DNA of 64,000 nucleotides. It comes from Solibacillus sp. FSL W7-1436 (GTDB lineage Bacteria > Bacillota > Bacilli > Bacillales_A > Planococcaceae). Numbering within the stretch: position 1 is the first letter of the stretch; every line of letters begins with the position of its first letter. A program made the translations under genes and the position numbers. Positions 27,935 to 36,222 of this stretch are shown piece after piece. The DNA lies in the NCBI RefSeq assembly GCF_038007305.1, contig NZ_JBBOWV010000001.1, forward strand, positions 3,276,501 through 3,340,500, written 5' to 3'. The notes beneath the pieces were generated by a model. The model did no database searches. It saw nothing but the letters and a program-made list of their open reading frames with translations, and was not told the DNA's origin.

Positions 27935-28579
27935 ATGCACAATTTAGACGCATTTGACTATAAAAACTGGAAAGAAGAACTTTGGAATGCCATAACACAT
28001 GGTGTCGGACTTGCCATCAGCATCCCGGCCTGCATACTATTAATTATTCATTCAGCAGTTAACGGCACAGCAGTACATATTACTTCATACGCCATTTTTG
28101 GTTCGTCATTAATTTTACTGTTTTTAATGTCGACATTATTACATAGTGTTCCGGAAAAATATAAACGGTTCTTTTCCATATTGGACCATTCATCAATATA
28201 TATATTGATTGCTGGTACTTATACCCCGTTTTTACTTGTAGCAATCGGAGGTGTGACGGGCATTGTCATGCTGTGCATTATTTGGTTTATTGCCATATTG
28301 GGCGTTGTGTTCAAATGCCTGTTCATTCACCGATTCGAAAAATTATCTTTAATACTTTATATTTTCATGGGCTGGCTTATCATTTTCGCCATTCGTCCAT
28401 TATATGCATATTTGACGTTTGATGGTTTTATGCTAATGCTTACCGGCGGGCTGCTGTTTACATTTGGCGCAATTTTTTATGCTTGGACACGCCTTCCGTA
28501 CAATCATGCGATCTGGCATATATTTGTGATTGCAGGCTGTGGATGCATGGTGGCTTGTGTATATATTTATTTAATATAA
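27935..28579 (+). CDS. yplQ: Hemolysin III / PAQR-family membrane protein
   Basis: Seven-helix membrane protein of 214 residues. It has the N-terminal EELWNAITHG, then LHSVPEKYKRFFSILDHSSIYILIAGTYTPF (quoted in part) and NHAIWHIFVIAGC; the conserved His, Ser and Asp residues form the zinc-containing core seen in PAQR proteins. Similar to Bacillus YplQ; haemolytic activity is historical and the physiological role is unclear. Starts behind AAAGGAG. Confidence 0.92.
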   Translation: MHNLDAFDYKNWKEELWNAITHGVGLAISIPACILLIIHSAVNGTAVHITSYAIFGSSLILLFLMSTLLHSVPEKYKRFFSILDHSSIYILIAGTYTPFLLVAIGGVTGIVMLCIIWFIAILGVVFKCLFIHRFEKLSLILYIFMGWLIIFAIRPLYAYLTFDGFMLMLTGGLLFTFGAIFYAWTRLPYNHAIWHIFVIAGCGCMVACVYIYLI

Positions 28580-28581
28580 AA

Positions 28582-28625
28582 AAAGAGGACATGCTGAATT
28601 TTCCTGATTCAGCATGTCCTTTTTG
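28582..28625. terminator. Bidirectional terminator, yplQ/folA
   Basis: AGGACATGCTGAA pairs perfectly with TTCAGCATGTCCT, flanked by A and T runs. Confidence 0.9.
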
Positions 28626-28634
28626 TTTTATCAG

Positions 28635-29105
28635 CTATTTTTCATAAATACAGTACTGGAACGTATAACCGTCTTCAGACTCAATCGGCTCGAGGCATGA
28701 AACTTTTTTCCAGTCATCGTATGATGGGAAATAAGTGTCTCCTTTAAAACGATTGTTGATGAACGTAATATATAATCGATCGGCAATCGCCATCGACTGC
28801 TCGAATATTTGAGCACCGCCAATAATCATCACTTCTTCTTCACCTTCAACTAGTTCCAAAGCTTTTTCCAGGCTGCCTACCACTTCAATTCCTTCTGCTG
28901 TAAAGTCATCATTTCTTGTAATGACGATATTTCGGCGTCCCGGCAATGGTCGTCCAATTGATTCGTATGTTTTACGTCCCATAATCATCGGTTTTCCCAT
29001 TGTCATTTCTTTAAAGTATTTCAGATCACCCGGTAAATACCATGGCAAATCGTTTTGATAGCCAATGACACGGTTTTCATCATGCGCAACGATTAATGAA
29101 ATCAT
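28635..29105 (-). CDS. folA: Dihydrofolate reductase
   Basis: Reduces dihydrofolate to tetrahydrofolate with NADPH. 156 residues, normal size. It starts ISLIVAHDENRVIGY; LPWYLPGDLKYFK holds the substrate-binding acidic residue, GRKTYESIGRPLPGR the NADPH site, and MIIGGAQIFE the conserved GG. It follows thyA by 12 bases, the usual arrangement, since thymidylate synthesis produces the dihydrofolate it recycles. Confidence 0.95.
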   Translation of the reverse strand: MISLIVAHDENRVIGYQNDLPWYLPGDLKYFKEMTMGKPMIMGRKTYESIGRPLPGRRNIVITRNDDFTAEGIEVVGSLEKALELVEGEEEVMIIGGAQIFEQSMAIADRLYITFINNRFKGDTYFPSYDDWKKVSCLEPIESEDGYTFQYCIYEK

Positions 29106-29117
29106 TGAAATCCCCCT

Positions 29118-30095
29118 TTATACCGCAATCGGTGCTTTAATTGATGGATGCGGATGATAGCTTTCCAATGAAATGTCTTCCATTTCAAAATCAAAGATCG
29201 ATCGCTTCTGTTCGTTTAACTTTAAGGTCGGTAATTGCTTCGGCTCACGTGTAAGCTGTTCTTTTACTTGTTCAAAATGGTTTGAATAAATATGGGTATC
29301 AGCCATGCTGTGCACAAACTCGCCTACTTCAAGCCCGCATTCATGGGCAATTAAATGTGTCAGCAATGCATAGCTCGCAATGTTGAATGGCACCCCTAGG
29401 AAAGTATCCGCACTGCGCTGTGTAAGCATACAGCTCAATTTGCCGTCAGCCACGTAGAACTGGAACATTGCGTGACATGGCGGTAAAGCCGCTTTACTAC
29501 CCTTTCCTCCAGCATCAATCACATCTTCCGGGTTCCATGCATTCACGATAATACGACGTGAATCCGGATTATGTTTAATTAAATCGATTGCATCTTGTAA
29601 TTGGTCGATCGATTCACCCTCTGAAGTTGTCCAATTGCGCCACTGTTTTCCGTAAACATTACCCAAATCTCCGTATTTTGAAGCAAATTCATCATCAAGT
29701 AAAACGCGCTCGCAAAATGAAGAAAGCTCTGTTTGATACTGTTTATTAAACGCTTCGTCAATAAGGGAGCGTCGGCCAAAGTCACTCATATCAGGTCCGC
29801 TGTACTCTTCTGATTCTACCCACTTTTTAAATGCCCATTCATCCCAAATATGATTGTTGTTCTGAAGCAAATAACGGATATTTGTATCACCTTTAATAAA
29901 CCACAGTAGTTCACTTGCAACGAGTTTGAATGGTACGCGCTTAGTTGTTAAAAGCGGAAAGCCGTCCTGTAAATTAAAGCGCATCTGATAGCCGAAAACG
30001 CTGCGTGTCCCTGTTCCTGTTCGGTCCGATTTATCGGTACCATTGTCCAAAATATATTGCAATAAATTCAAATATGTATGATCTGCATGTGCCAA
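29118..30095 (-). CDS. thyA: Thymidylate synthase
   Basis: Makes dTMP from dUMP with methylene-tetrahydrofolate. The nucleophile Cys lies in [13 protein letters not shown], with [22 protein letters not shown] and [18 protein letters not shown]. At 325 residues it belongs to the longer ThyA form, with an insertion of about 50 residues after [11 protein letters not shown], as in Staphylococcus. TTG start behind AGGAGTG. Operon with folA. Confidence 0.95.
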   Translation of the reverse strand: MAHADHTYLNLLQYILDNGTDKSDRTGTGTRSVFGYQMRFNLQDGFPLLTTKRVPFKLVASELLWFIKGDTNIRYLLQNNNHIWDEWAFKKWVESEEYSGPDMSDFGRRSLIDEAFNKQYQTELSSFCERVLLDDEFASKYGDLGNVYGKQWRNWTTSEGESIDQLQDAIDLIKHNPDSRRIIVNAWNPEDVIDAGGKGSKAALPPCHAMFQFYVADGKLSCMLTQRSADTFLGVPFNIASYALLTHLIAHECGLEVGEFVHSMADTHIYSNHFEQVKEQLTREPKQLPTLKLNEQKRSIFDFEMEDISLESYHPHPSIKAPIAV

Positions 30096-30247
30096 TAATT
30101 TTCACTCCTAAAGAATGTTCTCCGTATATTATATAGACTTCTGTGGAGAAAAACACATAATCTGCAAAATCGAACCGAAAAGACTACTTAGAAAAATTTT
30201 ATATGTAACAATGAAATCGGTATGTATGTATAAAAAAGGGCACAATA

Positions 30248-30287
30248 AAAGGCGCTACTCGTATTTCGTCTGCTGAGTAGCGCCTTT
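30248..30287 (-). terminator. Terminator-like hairpin between a small gene and thyA
   Basis: AAAGGCGCTACTC pairs with GAGTAGCGCCTTT. It lies downstream of the 63-residue gene on the minus strand. Confidence 0.8.
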
Positions 30288-30336
30288 AGTCAAATGTGTC
30301 TAAGTCATCGTATAGCTCAATCGTTTGCGTCAATTT

Positions 30337-30528
30337 TTATGTTGCCTCCCTAAGAATCGTTTTGTTGTTTTCCAGAATTTGAATCATTTGCAGTAAAATT
30401 TTGTCCTCAATTTTTTGAGCACCATTCACTTCTTTTGCAATAATTTTTGTTAATTCCAAAATTGTATTTACGTCGAGCTTATGTTTTTCCGCTAATTGGA
30501 ATGCTCGCCCTAACTGACCGGTTATCAT
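30337..30528 (-). CDS. 63-residue protein of unknown function
   Basis: ATG 7 bases after AAGGAGG. The protein is predicted to be all helical (LGRAFQLAEKHKLDVNTILELTKIIAKEV, in part) and has no signal or membrane segment. The amphipathic pattern resembles small spore or regulatory proteins, but I do not recognise a family. The good start site and own terminator support it as a gene. Confidence 0.65.
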   Translation of the reverse strand: MITGQLGRAFQLAEKHKLDVNTILELTKIIAKEVNGAQKIEDKILLQMIQILENNKTILREAT

Positions 30529-30964
30529 CGGCAGTCCTCCTTTTTACTATAGTATACAAATATTATACCTCGAGTTACATAAAAATTCACCTTTAATTTT
30601 TAAATTTTTGTAAATTACACAAAAAAATTAAGGTCCCTTTATCAACCGCATAGTAATATTATGATAAATCGCCGGATACTCTATTCCCAACGTTAAATAA
30701 ATAACTTTCGCTTTATTTATTACGAAATCAGAACTATATATTTCCCTCTTTGTTGCTGCAGATATTATTTCCTATTTTTAATTATTTTTATTTTCAAAGG
30801 GACATTTTTATTCGTATTTTGATACATTTTCTTTTTAAAAAAAGAAGTATAAACAATCGGTTCCCGGGAAAAATACGAGCAGAAATAGATACTTGAATTT
30901 CTTTTGTATGTGTTTTTTACATACCGAATGAACTTCTTTATCTAAAATAAAGGAGATGTTTTAA
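30529..30964. other. Intergenic region upstream of the DUF378 gene
   Basis: Very AT-rich. A possible general-stress (sigma-B-like) promoter is GTATAA (30847-30852), 13 bases, GGGAAA (30866-30871), pointing toward the DUF378 gene about 95 bases downstream. No other structure is evident. Confidence 0.3.
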
Positions 30965-31300
30965 ATGGGAGCATTATATAGAATTGCCCTCGTACTTGTA
31001 ATTATTGGAGCAATTAACTGGGGACTTATCGGCTTTTTCAAATTTGATTTAGTCGCATCTTTATTTGGCGGACAAACTTCCGTATTATCACGGATTATTT
31101 ATGCACTTGTTGGTCTTGCCGGACTTGCATGTATACCGTTGCTAATGAAAAACCTTGATGAAGAGGACAATGCAACCGTTACGCATACAAGAGCAACAAA
31201 CAAACCGAACTATAATATGGAAGCCGGGAAAGAAGCGGATTTCTCAGAATACGCAAAGCAAAAAAACAAAAACAACAATAACAACAATAACGAGAAGTAA
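30965..31300 (+). CDS. DUF378-family membrane protein (YuzA-like)
   Basis: 111 residues. Two membrane helices (about 6-27 and 41-62) with the family pattern IIGAINWGLIGFFKFDLV and ALVGLAGL. A hydrophilic C-terminal tail ends in a run of Asn and Lys. It starts behind AAAGGAG. Function unknown; members are often stress-linked. The Asn-rich tail is encoded by a simple repeat of AAC/AAT codons. Confidence 0.88.
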   Translation: MGALYRIALVLVIIGAINWGLIGFFKFDLVASLFGGQTSVLSRIIYALVGLAGLACIPLLMKNLDEEDNATVTHTRATNKPNYNMEAGKEADFSEYAKQKNKNNNNNNNEK

Positions 31301-31320
31301 TTCAGAAATAATTCAAAAGC

Positions 31321-31357
31321 AAAAGACCAGGCTCAGTAATGAGTACCTGGTCTTTTT
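31321..31357 (+). terminator. Terminator of the DUF378 gene
   Basis: AAAAGACCAGG pairs with CCTGGTCTTTTT. Confidence 0.9.
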
Positions 31358-31422
31358 AGCTTATTCAGAACTTTATCTTGGGATTAAGTAAAAAGCTCAT
31401 CTCTTCGCATATTTTTTCCTAC

Positions 31423-31527
31423 TTATAATAACCCAGCTATTATTTTTATCCATCCGAAAATAGACGTCCATAATATAATACTTAAAATCAGGCCATTAAA
31501 TAAACCTAAGAAAAATCTGTTTTCCAA
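31423..31527 (-). CDS. 34-residue membrane peptide whose ribosome binding site marks the duplication boundary
   Basis: TTG start 5 bases after AAGGAGTGG. The peptide (about MENRFFLGLFNGLIL..., ending GWIKIIAGLL) is almost entirely hydrophobic. The left edge of the 10.5-kb repeat (31536) lies within its ribosome binding site, so all DNA upstream of the site is repeated sequence. At the second repeat copy the corresponding position is joined to the IS110 element and no such gene follows. No homologue recognised. Confidence 0.55.
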   Translation of the reverse strand: MENRFFLGLFNGLILSIILWTSIFGWIKIIAGLL

Positions 31528-31660
31528 GATTACCACTCCTTAAATTAAAGGTTGGCCAATCGGAGACTATTTAAGCTTTTGTCCCTTAGATTTCTTTTGG
31601 TAATGGATGGAAAGCATAGTTTTGAGAAGCTAGTATTGTGAGAAATATTTGTGTACATAA

Positions 31661-31688
31661 AAAAAACACCCGACCAGTAGGCGGGTGC
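31661..31688 (-). terminator. ypjP terminator (repeat copy 1)
   Basis: CACCCG pairs with CGGGTG across a short loop, followed on the minus strand by a T run. Confidence 0.8.
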
Positions 31689-31697
31689 TGAATCTTG

Positions 31698-32291
31698 CTA
31701 TGATAACCATTTAGGCGGTGTGTTTTTGCTCCAGTAAATCTCGCCAAGGTCGTAATGCTTTGAGTAGTTGTCTTCAAACGTATGATAGTGGAAATTATAG
31801 TAGTAGCCATCAAAAGGACGGTTCTCTGTTCGTACATGGAATCGGATTACGTCTGTTTTTGATTTACTGTCAACAATGTGGAAGATTTTTTCCGAGTAAT
31901 CACCACTTGGTTTTTCGGAAACCGTTAAGTTACGCAGTTTTTCATCACCAACTCGTTCCACTGTCATTGCAATAGCCTCTTCGATTTTCGGAAAAATATC
32001 AGTTTCGAATTGTTGTTCAATAACCGGTCCGACTTTTGTTCCAAATTTTATGTATGATTGTTCTTTTGCAGCAGACACAAAGTCATCCGTAGTTGGCAGG
32101 GGTTTTTCATCAACGATAATATCATCCAACTGATAGGCAGCTGAAATATGGTTGTCGCTTGGACGATCCAATACCGATTTGCCATGACGATCTTCATCAA
32201 AATTCGCCCAAATTTCATGTTTTGGTGTAATTAAACCAAACGATAATAACGCGACAGAAACAACGAGAGATTTGTAAATCCATTTCTTCAA
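31698..32291 (-). CDS. ypjP: YpjP-like secreted protein (copy 1)
   Basis: About 197 residues. A TTG start (32291) lies 6 bases after AAGTGGGTG; a GTG at 32300 overlaps that site. N-terminal signal/anchor helix (WIYKSLVVSVALLSFGLI), then an extracytoplasmic domain ending in a Tyr/His-rich section (DGYYYNFHYHTFEDNYSKHYDLGEIYW, in part). In Bacillus, as I recall, ypjP lies next to thymidylate synthase and dihydrofolate reductase genes, and here it lies near thyA-folA, so this is native chromosome caught in the duplication. Function unknown. Confidence 0.8.
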   Translation of the reverse strand: MKKWIYKSLVVSVALLSFGLITPKHEIWANFDEDRHGKSVLDRPSDNHISAAYQLDDIIVDEKPLPTTDDFVSAAKEQSYIKFGTKVGPVIEQQFETDIFPKIEEAIAMTVERVGDEKLRNLTVSEKPSGDYSEKIFHIVDSKSKTDVIRFHVRTENRPFDGYYYNFHYHTFEDNYSKHYDLGEIYWSKNTPPKWLS

Positions 32292-32438
32292 GTCTATCAC
32301 CCACTTTTATTATGTATAATTTTAAAACGCTCTTACTTATATATACGAATATTATAACAAATAGTTTCATCTTTATTGTAAACATTGTACAATAAAAAAG
32401 GAAGATATTGTAGGTTATATTAAGGGAGGTTTTAAAAA

Positions 32439-32510
32439 ATGGACATTGTTATGGGTCTTGGATTATTACTAATGCTTGGGTATATGACTTCTTTATGCTT
32501 CACGGACTAA
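32439..32510 (+). CDS. 23-residue membrane peptide (copy 1)
   Basis: ATG 8 bases after GGGAGG. The encoded peptide is a single hydrophobic helix ending MTSLCFTD. It is divergent from ypjP. No homologue recognised; very short. Confidence 0.4.
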   Translation: MDIVMGLGLLLMLGYMTSLCFTD

Positions 32511-32773
32511 TAACTTTATTATGCACTAAGCAACATTATTACGCCCTAGAATCCTTTATTCATCATATTTCTAGGGTATCTCTTATTTCATCAACTTTGC
32601 AGAATATAGCAAAATGATGTTTCTTTTTGGGGCAGTTTATGTCTGTTTGGGACAATGAATTGGGGCAATTTGGGGCTAGCCCCACAATTAAAATTCACGC
32701 TTTGGTGGGCATGTTTATATGGATGAAAAAAGCAGAACTCTACAATTGTCGTAGACGATCTGCCTAATGTGTT

Positions 32774-33079
32774 CTAAGCTATTTGTTTTTCAATTATATC
32801 AGATAGCTTTTGTATTCTGTAAGCTATCTCCAACGATTCTTCTTCACTCTTTTCTCCATGTGCTTCTACTTCCTCTGATGAAATTCCGGGATAATTAAAT
32901 ACTTTTTCCTTAAAAATTAATTTGTTTAATAAATTTTCTTTAGTTAGAGATTTTAATTCTACAAGCTCTTCCATAATTTCAATTAATACCGATTTCTCAA
33001 TTTCAACTACCACTTCAAGCGCTCCTTCTTCCTCGTTTTTTTCTAATACTTTATTTCGCCCACACACCATACGTTTCAT
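32774..33079 (-). CDS. Acidic coiled-coil protein coupled to the replication-relaxation gene (copy 1)
   Basis: 101 residues, rich in Glu and Lys, helical with leucine heptads (VLIEIMEELVELKSLTKENLLNKL, in part). Its ATG overlaps the stop of the upstream gene (ATGA), so the two are translationally coupled and probably act together. No family recognised. Confidence 0.65.
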   Translation of the reverse strand: MKRMVCGRNKVLEKNEEEGALEVVVEIEKSVLIEIMEELVELKSLTKENLLNKLIFKEKVFNYPGISSEEVEAHGEKSEEESLEIAYRIQKLSDIIEKQIA

Positions 33080-33984
33080 TTAATATCAACCCCTGTTTTG
33101 TAATATGTCACTATGACTTCTTCAGTATTATTACTAGCTAATGCACGGTTTTTATAATATGTTTCAATTTCAAATTGCAATGGTAATTCCTTAATACAGT
33201 CAACTGGATAAAGCATCAAATTAACCTCATTGTAATCATCCCCAAAAACCTCCTTAAAAGCGGAGCGAATAGTAGCCCATCTTCGTTTATAGGCTCTAGG
33301 TGGCAATCCTGATTGAGCTACAAACAAAATTGAATCAAATGGCAGCGGTAAATTTCTTTCAACACAATAATTAAAATAGTTTTTATAACGAATGAATTTA
33401 TCGATCAATTGTTTACTCCATTCCGTAGAACGGTCTACCTCTAATGCGATTGGCTTTCTCCCTATATAAATCATGGAATCCGGACGCAATTTCAATTTTT
33501 CACCTTTGTATGTAAAACTGATTGATGAATAATGAGATGTTTTATACGTAACACCATAATTCATAATCAATTTATGTTCAGTTTCTATTTGTTGATAGGC
33601 CTCTTGTGTCATTAAAAAATGATCTACTTGTTTTAAGGGCGGTTTATAAAATTCGTATGGAATATCCCAGTAGGTTGTTTCATCATGATGTGGAAGTGTA
33701 CCTGTCCCGTTTACACCCACATCAATGTCTAAAAGTCCTTTAATATATTCCAGTCCTCTTGGAGTAAGATAATAAAGAAATAATTCCTTATCTAAATATC
33801 TTACTGTTTTATATGTTACCAATGATTTTTTTCTTAGTTTGCTTAGTAGCCCATATACGTATTTTTCATTCGAATAAGTTATGTCATTTTTCTTGTAAAG
33901 AAATTTCGTGATATACGATTGGATTGATCCACGGTACCGAAATAAAATACTTAAAATAAATTGTTCGTTTGGGGTTAAATGCAT
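33076..33984 (-). CDS. Replication-relaxation-like protein (copy 1)
   Basis: About 302 residues. The N-terminal third is a winged-helix pattern (LTPNEQFILSILFRYRGS, then KYVYGLLSKLRKKSLV and LTPRGLEYI). The rest resembles a PD-(D/E)XK-like fold with RPDSMIYIGRKPIALEVD. This layout is typical of the replication-relaxation family found on plasmids and integrative elements of Firmicutes. The ATG at 33984 has AGAGGTG 10 bases upstream; an in-frame TTG at 33993 is too close to it. No relaxase, integrase or replication gene lies beside it, so it may be an orphan of a decayed mobile element. Confidence 0.6.
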   Translation of the reverse strand: MHLTPNEQFILSILFRYRGSIQSYITKFLYKKNDITYSNEKYVYGLLSKLRKKSLVTYKTVRYLDKELFLYYLTPRGLEYIKGLLDIDVGVNGTGTLPHHDETTYWDIPYEFYKPPLKQVDHFLMTQEAYQQIETEHKLIMNYGVTYKTSHYSSISFTYKGEKLKLRPDSMIYIGRKPIALEVDRSTEWSKQLIDKFIRYKNYFNYCVERNLPLPFDSILFVAQSGLPPRAYKRRWATIRSAFKEVFGDDYNEVNLMLYPVDCIKELPLQFEIETYYKNRALASNNTEEVIVTYYKTGVDIK

Positions 33985-34581
33985 TCGAATCAAACACCTC
34001 TTTACATTAATATTATCGCGGTTATTTTACCTATTGCTAAACTAATTAAAATCATTGGTACCACTGCATTTCAGGCTTCATTAATGCCTATAACCTGGCA
34101 GTTACTCAGTAATTGTCTTGGTAATCGTTTAAGTATGCGTATGAGTAATTCCTCATACCAAGCTTTACTAAGTCTCAGCTAAAATTTCAAAATCCTGTTT
34201 AAAAAACAAAAAAACGAACAAGAAAAAATCTCGTTCGTTCAGCAGTTAATATGTAATTGAATTCTCCGCCAGACGTACGTTTTTTAAAAATGGGCATAGT
34301 TATCCATTTTCATAATTACACGTACCCCCAAAGGAGTAAAAAAAGTTCAAAGTCGTCTGACAAGCAAAATGTGTCGACATAATAAAAAGAAAAGTAGTGG
34401 TTAAATAATAACCTGTAATTTAATTATACATACTTCTAATTTATTTTAAATTAATTAAAGAAAATTAGAGGGAATTATTGTATTAAAGCATGAAATTACC
34501 AATCTAAAGGGCATTTTAGTGAACGAAAATAGCCTACCCAGATTGAGTAAGCTCTTTGTACATGTTAAAATAAAAAACGGA
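33985..34581. other. Non-coding stretch with decayed coding traces (copy 1)
   Basis: On the minus strand about 34074-34185 encodes KAWYEELLIRILKRLPRQLLSN, which looks protein-like but lacks a start and hits stops soon after. A hairpin (AACGAA...TTCGTT, 34211-34240) follows upstream. The remainder to 34581 is AT-rich with nothing recognised. Confidence 0.35.
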
Positions 34582-34860
34582 TTATATTTCCTTAGTCGAT
34601 GTTGGCGCATCGGCTTTTTTATTTTCTTTCATCACTATATCGAAAGTCATACTAGATGTTTTGTTTAATTCACTAACGGATTCCTTCATTTCATTTTTTA
34701 ACGGCAGGAAAGCCATATCAATTAATCGTACCGTTCTTTCAATTTCTCCAATCGATAGAAATGCCATGCCTCCATCCTGGTCCCAACCTTTATATTTGAT
34801 TTCATCAATGCGCTCCATTAATTTTGCTATTGCATCTTGTATCGTATCTAATTGAATCAT
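34582..34860 (-). CDS. 92-residue protein, probably the intact end of a broken gene (copy 1)
   Basis: Helical, charged protein (IQDAIAKLMERIDEIKYKGWDQDGGMAFLS, in part) with no signal. The ATG at 34860 has no ribosome binding site. The frame is open upstream to a TGA near 34912 and reads naturally (DKLPGETVKSSYQLNAQ); beyond that TGA the same frame starts MSTKKKLHV. So a longer gene may have been cut by a nonsense change. Family unknown. Confidence 0.45.
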   Translation of the reverse strand: MIQLDTIQDAIAKLMERIDEIKYKGWDQDGGMAFLSIGEIERTVRLIDMAFLPLKNEMKESVSELNKTSSMTFDIVMKENKKADAPTSTKEI

Positions 34861-35046
34861 TTGTGCATTTAACTGGTATGAACTCTTAACTGTCTCACCT
34901 GGTAATTTGTCATTGTTTCGAACTCAGACATGCAACTTTTTTTTAGTACTCATTTTTCATGCGTAAACGTTTAATTTCTGATTGCTTTGAAGGCGCTTGT
35001 GGCATTCACACAGATTCCACGTAGCACGCATATAATGATATTGTAA
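34861..35046 (-). other. Degenerate coding debris upstream of the 92-residue gene (copy 1)
   Basis: Several short minus-strand frames overlap here, including MPQAPSKQSEIKRLRMKNEY (ending at a TAA beside an eight-base A run) and an alternative with CECHKR. None is a credible gene; the pattern suggests a frame-shifted remnant. Confidence 0.3.
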
Positions 35047-35220
35047 AGAACTAATTTAGATGCCGATTTAAAAACTGAAAAACAGGCTATTTATCAAGAA
35101 CATGAAGGTCGTATTGGCTACCTTCGTATTCGAGGTGAACTAGCGAATCGTGGGGACGTATACAATTGTTCAAGCATGAGCTCGATACACTTTCGAACTC
35201 ATCCCCAAACAGCTATGTGA
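35047..35220 (+). pseudogene. IS3-family transposase (OrfB) remnant (copy 1)
   Basis: An open frame of 57 codons with no start reads AIYQEHEGRIGYLRIRGELANRG, close to the IFxEHKGRYGYRRIxxELRNRG block of IS3-family (IS150 group) OrfB transposases. The catalytic DDE core is missing; after this block the frame loses similarity. Confidence 0.7.
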
Positions 35221-35346
35221 AATAACCGTATCTAACTTTTAGGGTCACTTCAACACCATTTTGGGAGTATTTTATAGGTAAATAAAGATTTTTATTTTTA
35301 TTGAATTAGTACATTATTAAGTCAAGATTAAAAAAGAGGGATAACT

Positions 35347-35523
35347 TTGAAAAAAATATTAGGTATTATATTACTTTTAATAGGCGCTAAAGTACTTACC
35401 ATATATGTTTTCAATCTTCATTTTTCAGTGCAAATTATAGTGAAACTTATTGGAGCATTTTTATTCATTCAAGGTGGTCTCATGTTTTTCAATAAAAAAA
35501 ATTCTAACAAAAAAATAAATTGA
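35347..35523 (+). CDS. 58-residue membrane protein (copy 1)
   Basis: TTG start 6 bases after AGAGGG. Two hydrophobic helices (ILGIILLLIGAKVLTIYVF and IIVKLIGAFLFIQGGLMFF) and a Lys/Asn-rich tail. Unknown family; topology resembles small immunity or holin-like proteins but no evidence decides. Confidence 0.55.
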   Translation: MKKILGIILLLIGAKVLTIYVFNLHFSVQIIVKLIGAFLFIQGGLMFFNKKNSNKKIN

Positions 35524-35605
35524 ATTTTAATAAGGCACATGAGTCAAATTATGAAATGCATAGATTAAATAAACGTTCCCAAATGACTAGTTAAATAAAT
35601 AAAAT

Positions 35606-35636
35606 AAGTCCTCCACAACTAGTCTGTGGAAGGCTT
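35606..35636 (-). terminator. Terminator of the 109-residue gene (copy 1)
   Basis: AAGTCCTCCACA pairs with TGTGGAAGGCTT with one mismatch. Confidence 0.7.
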
Positions 35637-35666
35637 TATTTTTCGGCTTTAAATTGTGTATTTGGG

Positions 35667-35996
35667 TTAGAAGTAATTTTCAACTTGGGTTTTACGAGCC
35701 TTGTTGGCATATCGGAGCACTATATCGTCCCCTGCCGTTGCGACTTGCACATCGCTAAAGTATTCATCTATAGTTCGCCACTCTACCACCCTTATTTTTT
35801 GTTGTGCTAGCTGATTTTTAAGTTCAATATATTCTTTGCGCAAATCCTTTATTAGCGTATCTATTAACGGCATAAAGACCACTTTCATTTTGAGCTGTTC
35901 TGCCTTTTGATAATCAAATTGAATGGATTTAACGGCTAGATCTACTAGTATATATCTGTGTAATAATTGTCTCTCATCAGCTTTAATTATGGCCAC
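35667..35996 (-). CDS. 109-residue protein of unknown function (copy 1)
   Basis: GTG start behind AAGGGG (a TTG three bases upstream is too close). Helical and charged, with RQLLHRYILVDLAVKSIQFDY and a middle coiled-coil (LIKDLRKEYIELKNQLAQQKI), then VEWRTIDEYFSDVQV. This is like small proteins next to phage lysis or structural genes, but I do not recognise a family. Confidence 0.6.
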   Translation of the reverse strand: MAIIKADERQLLHRYILVDLAVKSIQFDYQKAEQLKMKVVFMPLIDTLIKDLRKEYIELKNQLAQQKIRVVEWRTIDEYFSDVQVATAGDDIVLRYANKARKTQVENYF

Positions 35997-36082
35997 CAAT
36001 CCCCTTTCTTAATTTACGTAAGAACACTCGTTTGTATATATGATAGAACGAACGTTTGCATTTTGGCAACATAGATTTTTTG

Positions 36083-36178
36083 ATAAAAAAAGCCCACTAC
36101 CAATTAAGGTAATGGGCATTAAGAAGCTTTGAATAAGTCCAAAAGGGCCTCTAAAACGCTACTCGAAGCGTTTTAGAG
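36083..36178. terminator. Two hairpins after the secreted-protein gene (copy 1)
   Basis: GCCCA-TACC pairs with GGTA-TGGGC (36092-36117) with a T run on the minus strand; upstream of it CTCTAAAACGCT pairs with AGCGTTTTAGAG (36149-36178). Together they end the minus-strand gene at 36223. Confidence 0.75.
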
Positions 36179-36222
36179 AGCTTTGTTTATATGATATAAG
36201 GAAGTTTATTACCATCTAATTT

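Noticed and set aside
31586-31837. 83-residue minus-strand open frame over the end of ypjP
   Set aside because: It lies in another frame of the ypjP gene, extends through its terminator and has no ribosome binding site.
33979-34182. 67-residue plus-strand open frame
   Set aside because: It overlaps the start of the replication-relaxation-like gene, has no ribosome binding site and lies opposite a more protein-like minus-strand trace.
35040-35230. Treating the IS3 fragment as a functional transposase
   Set aside because: No start codon, only one short homologous block and no DDE residues.
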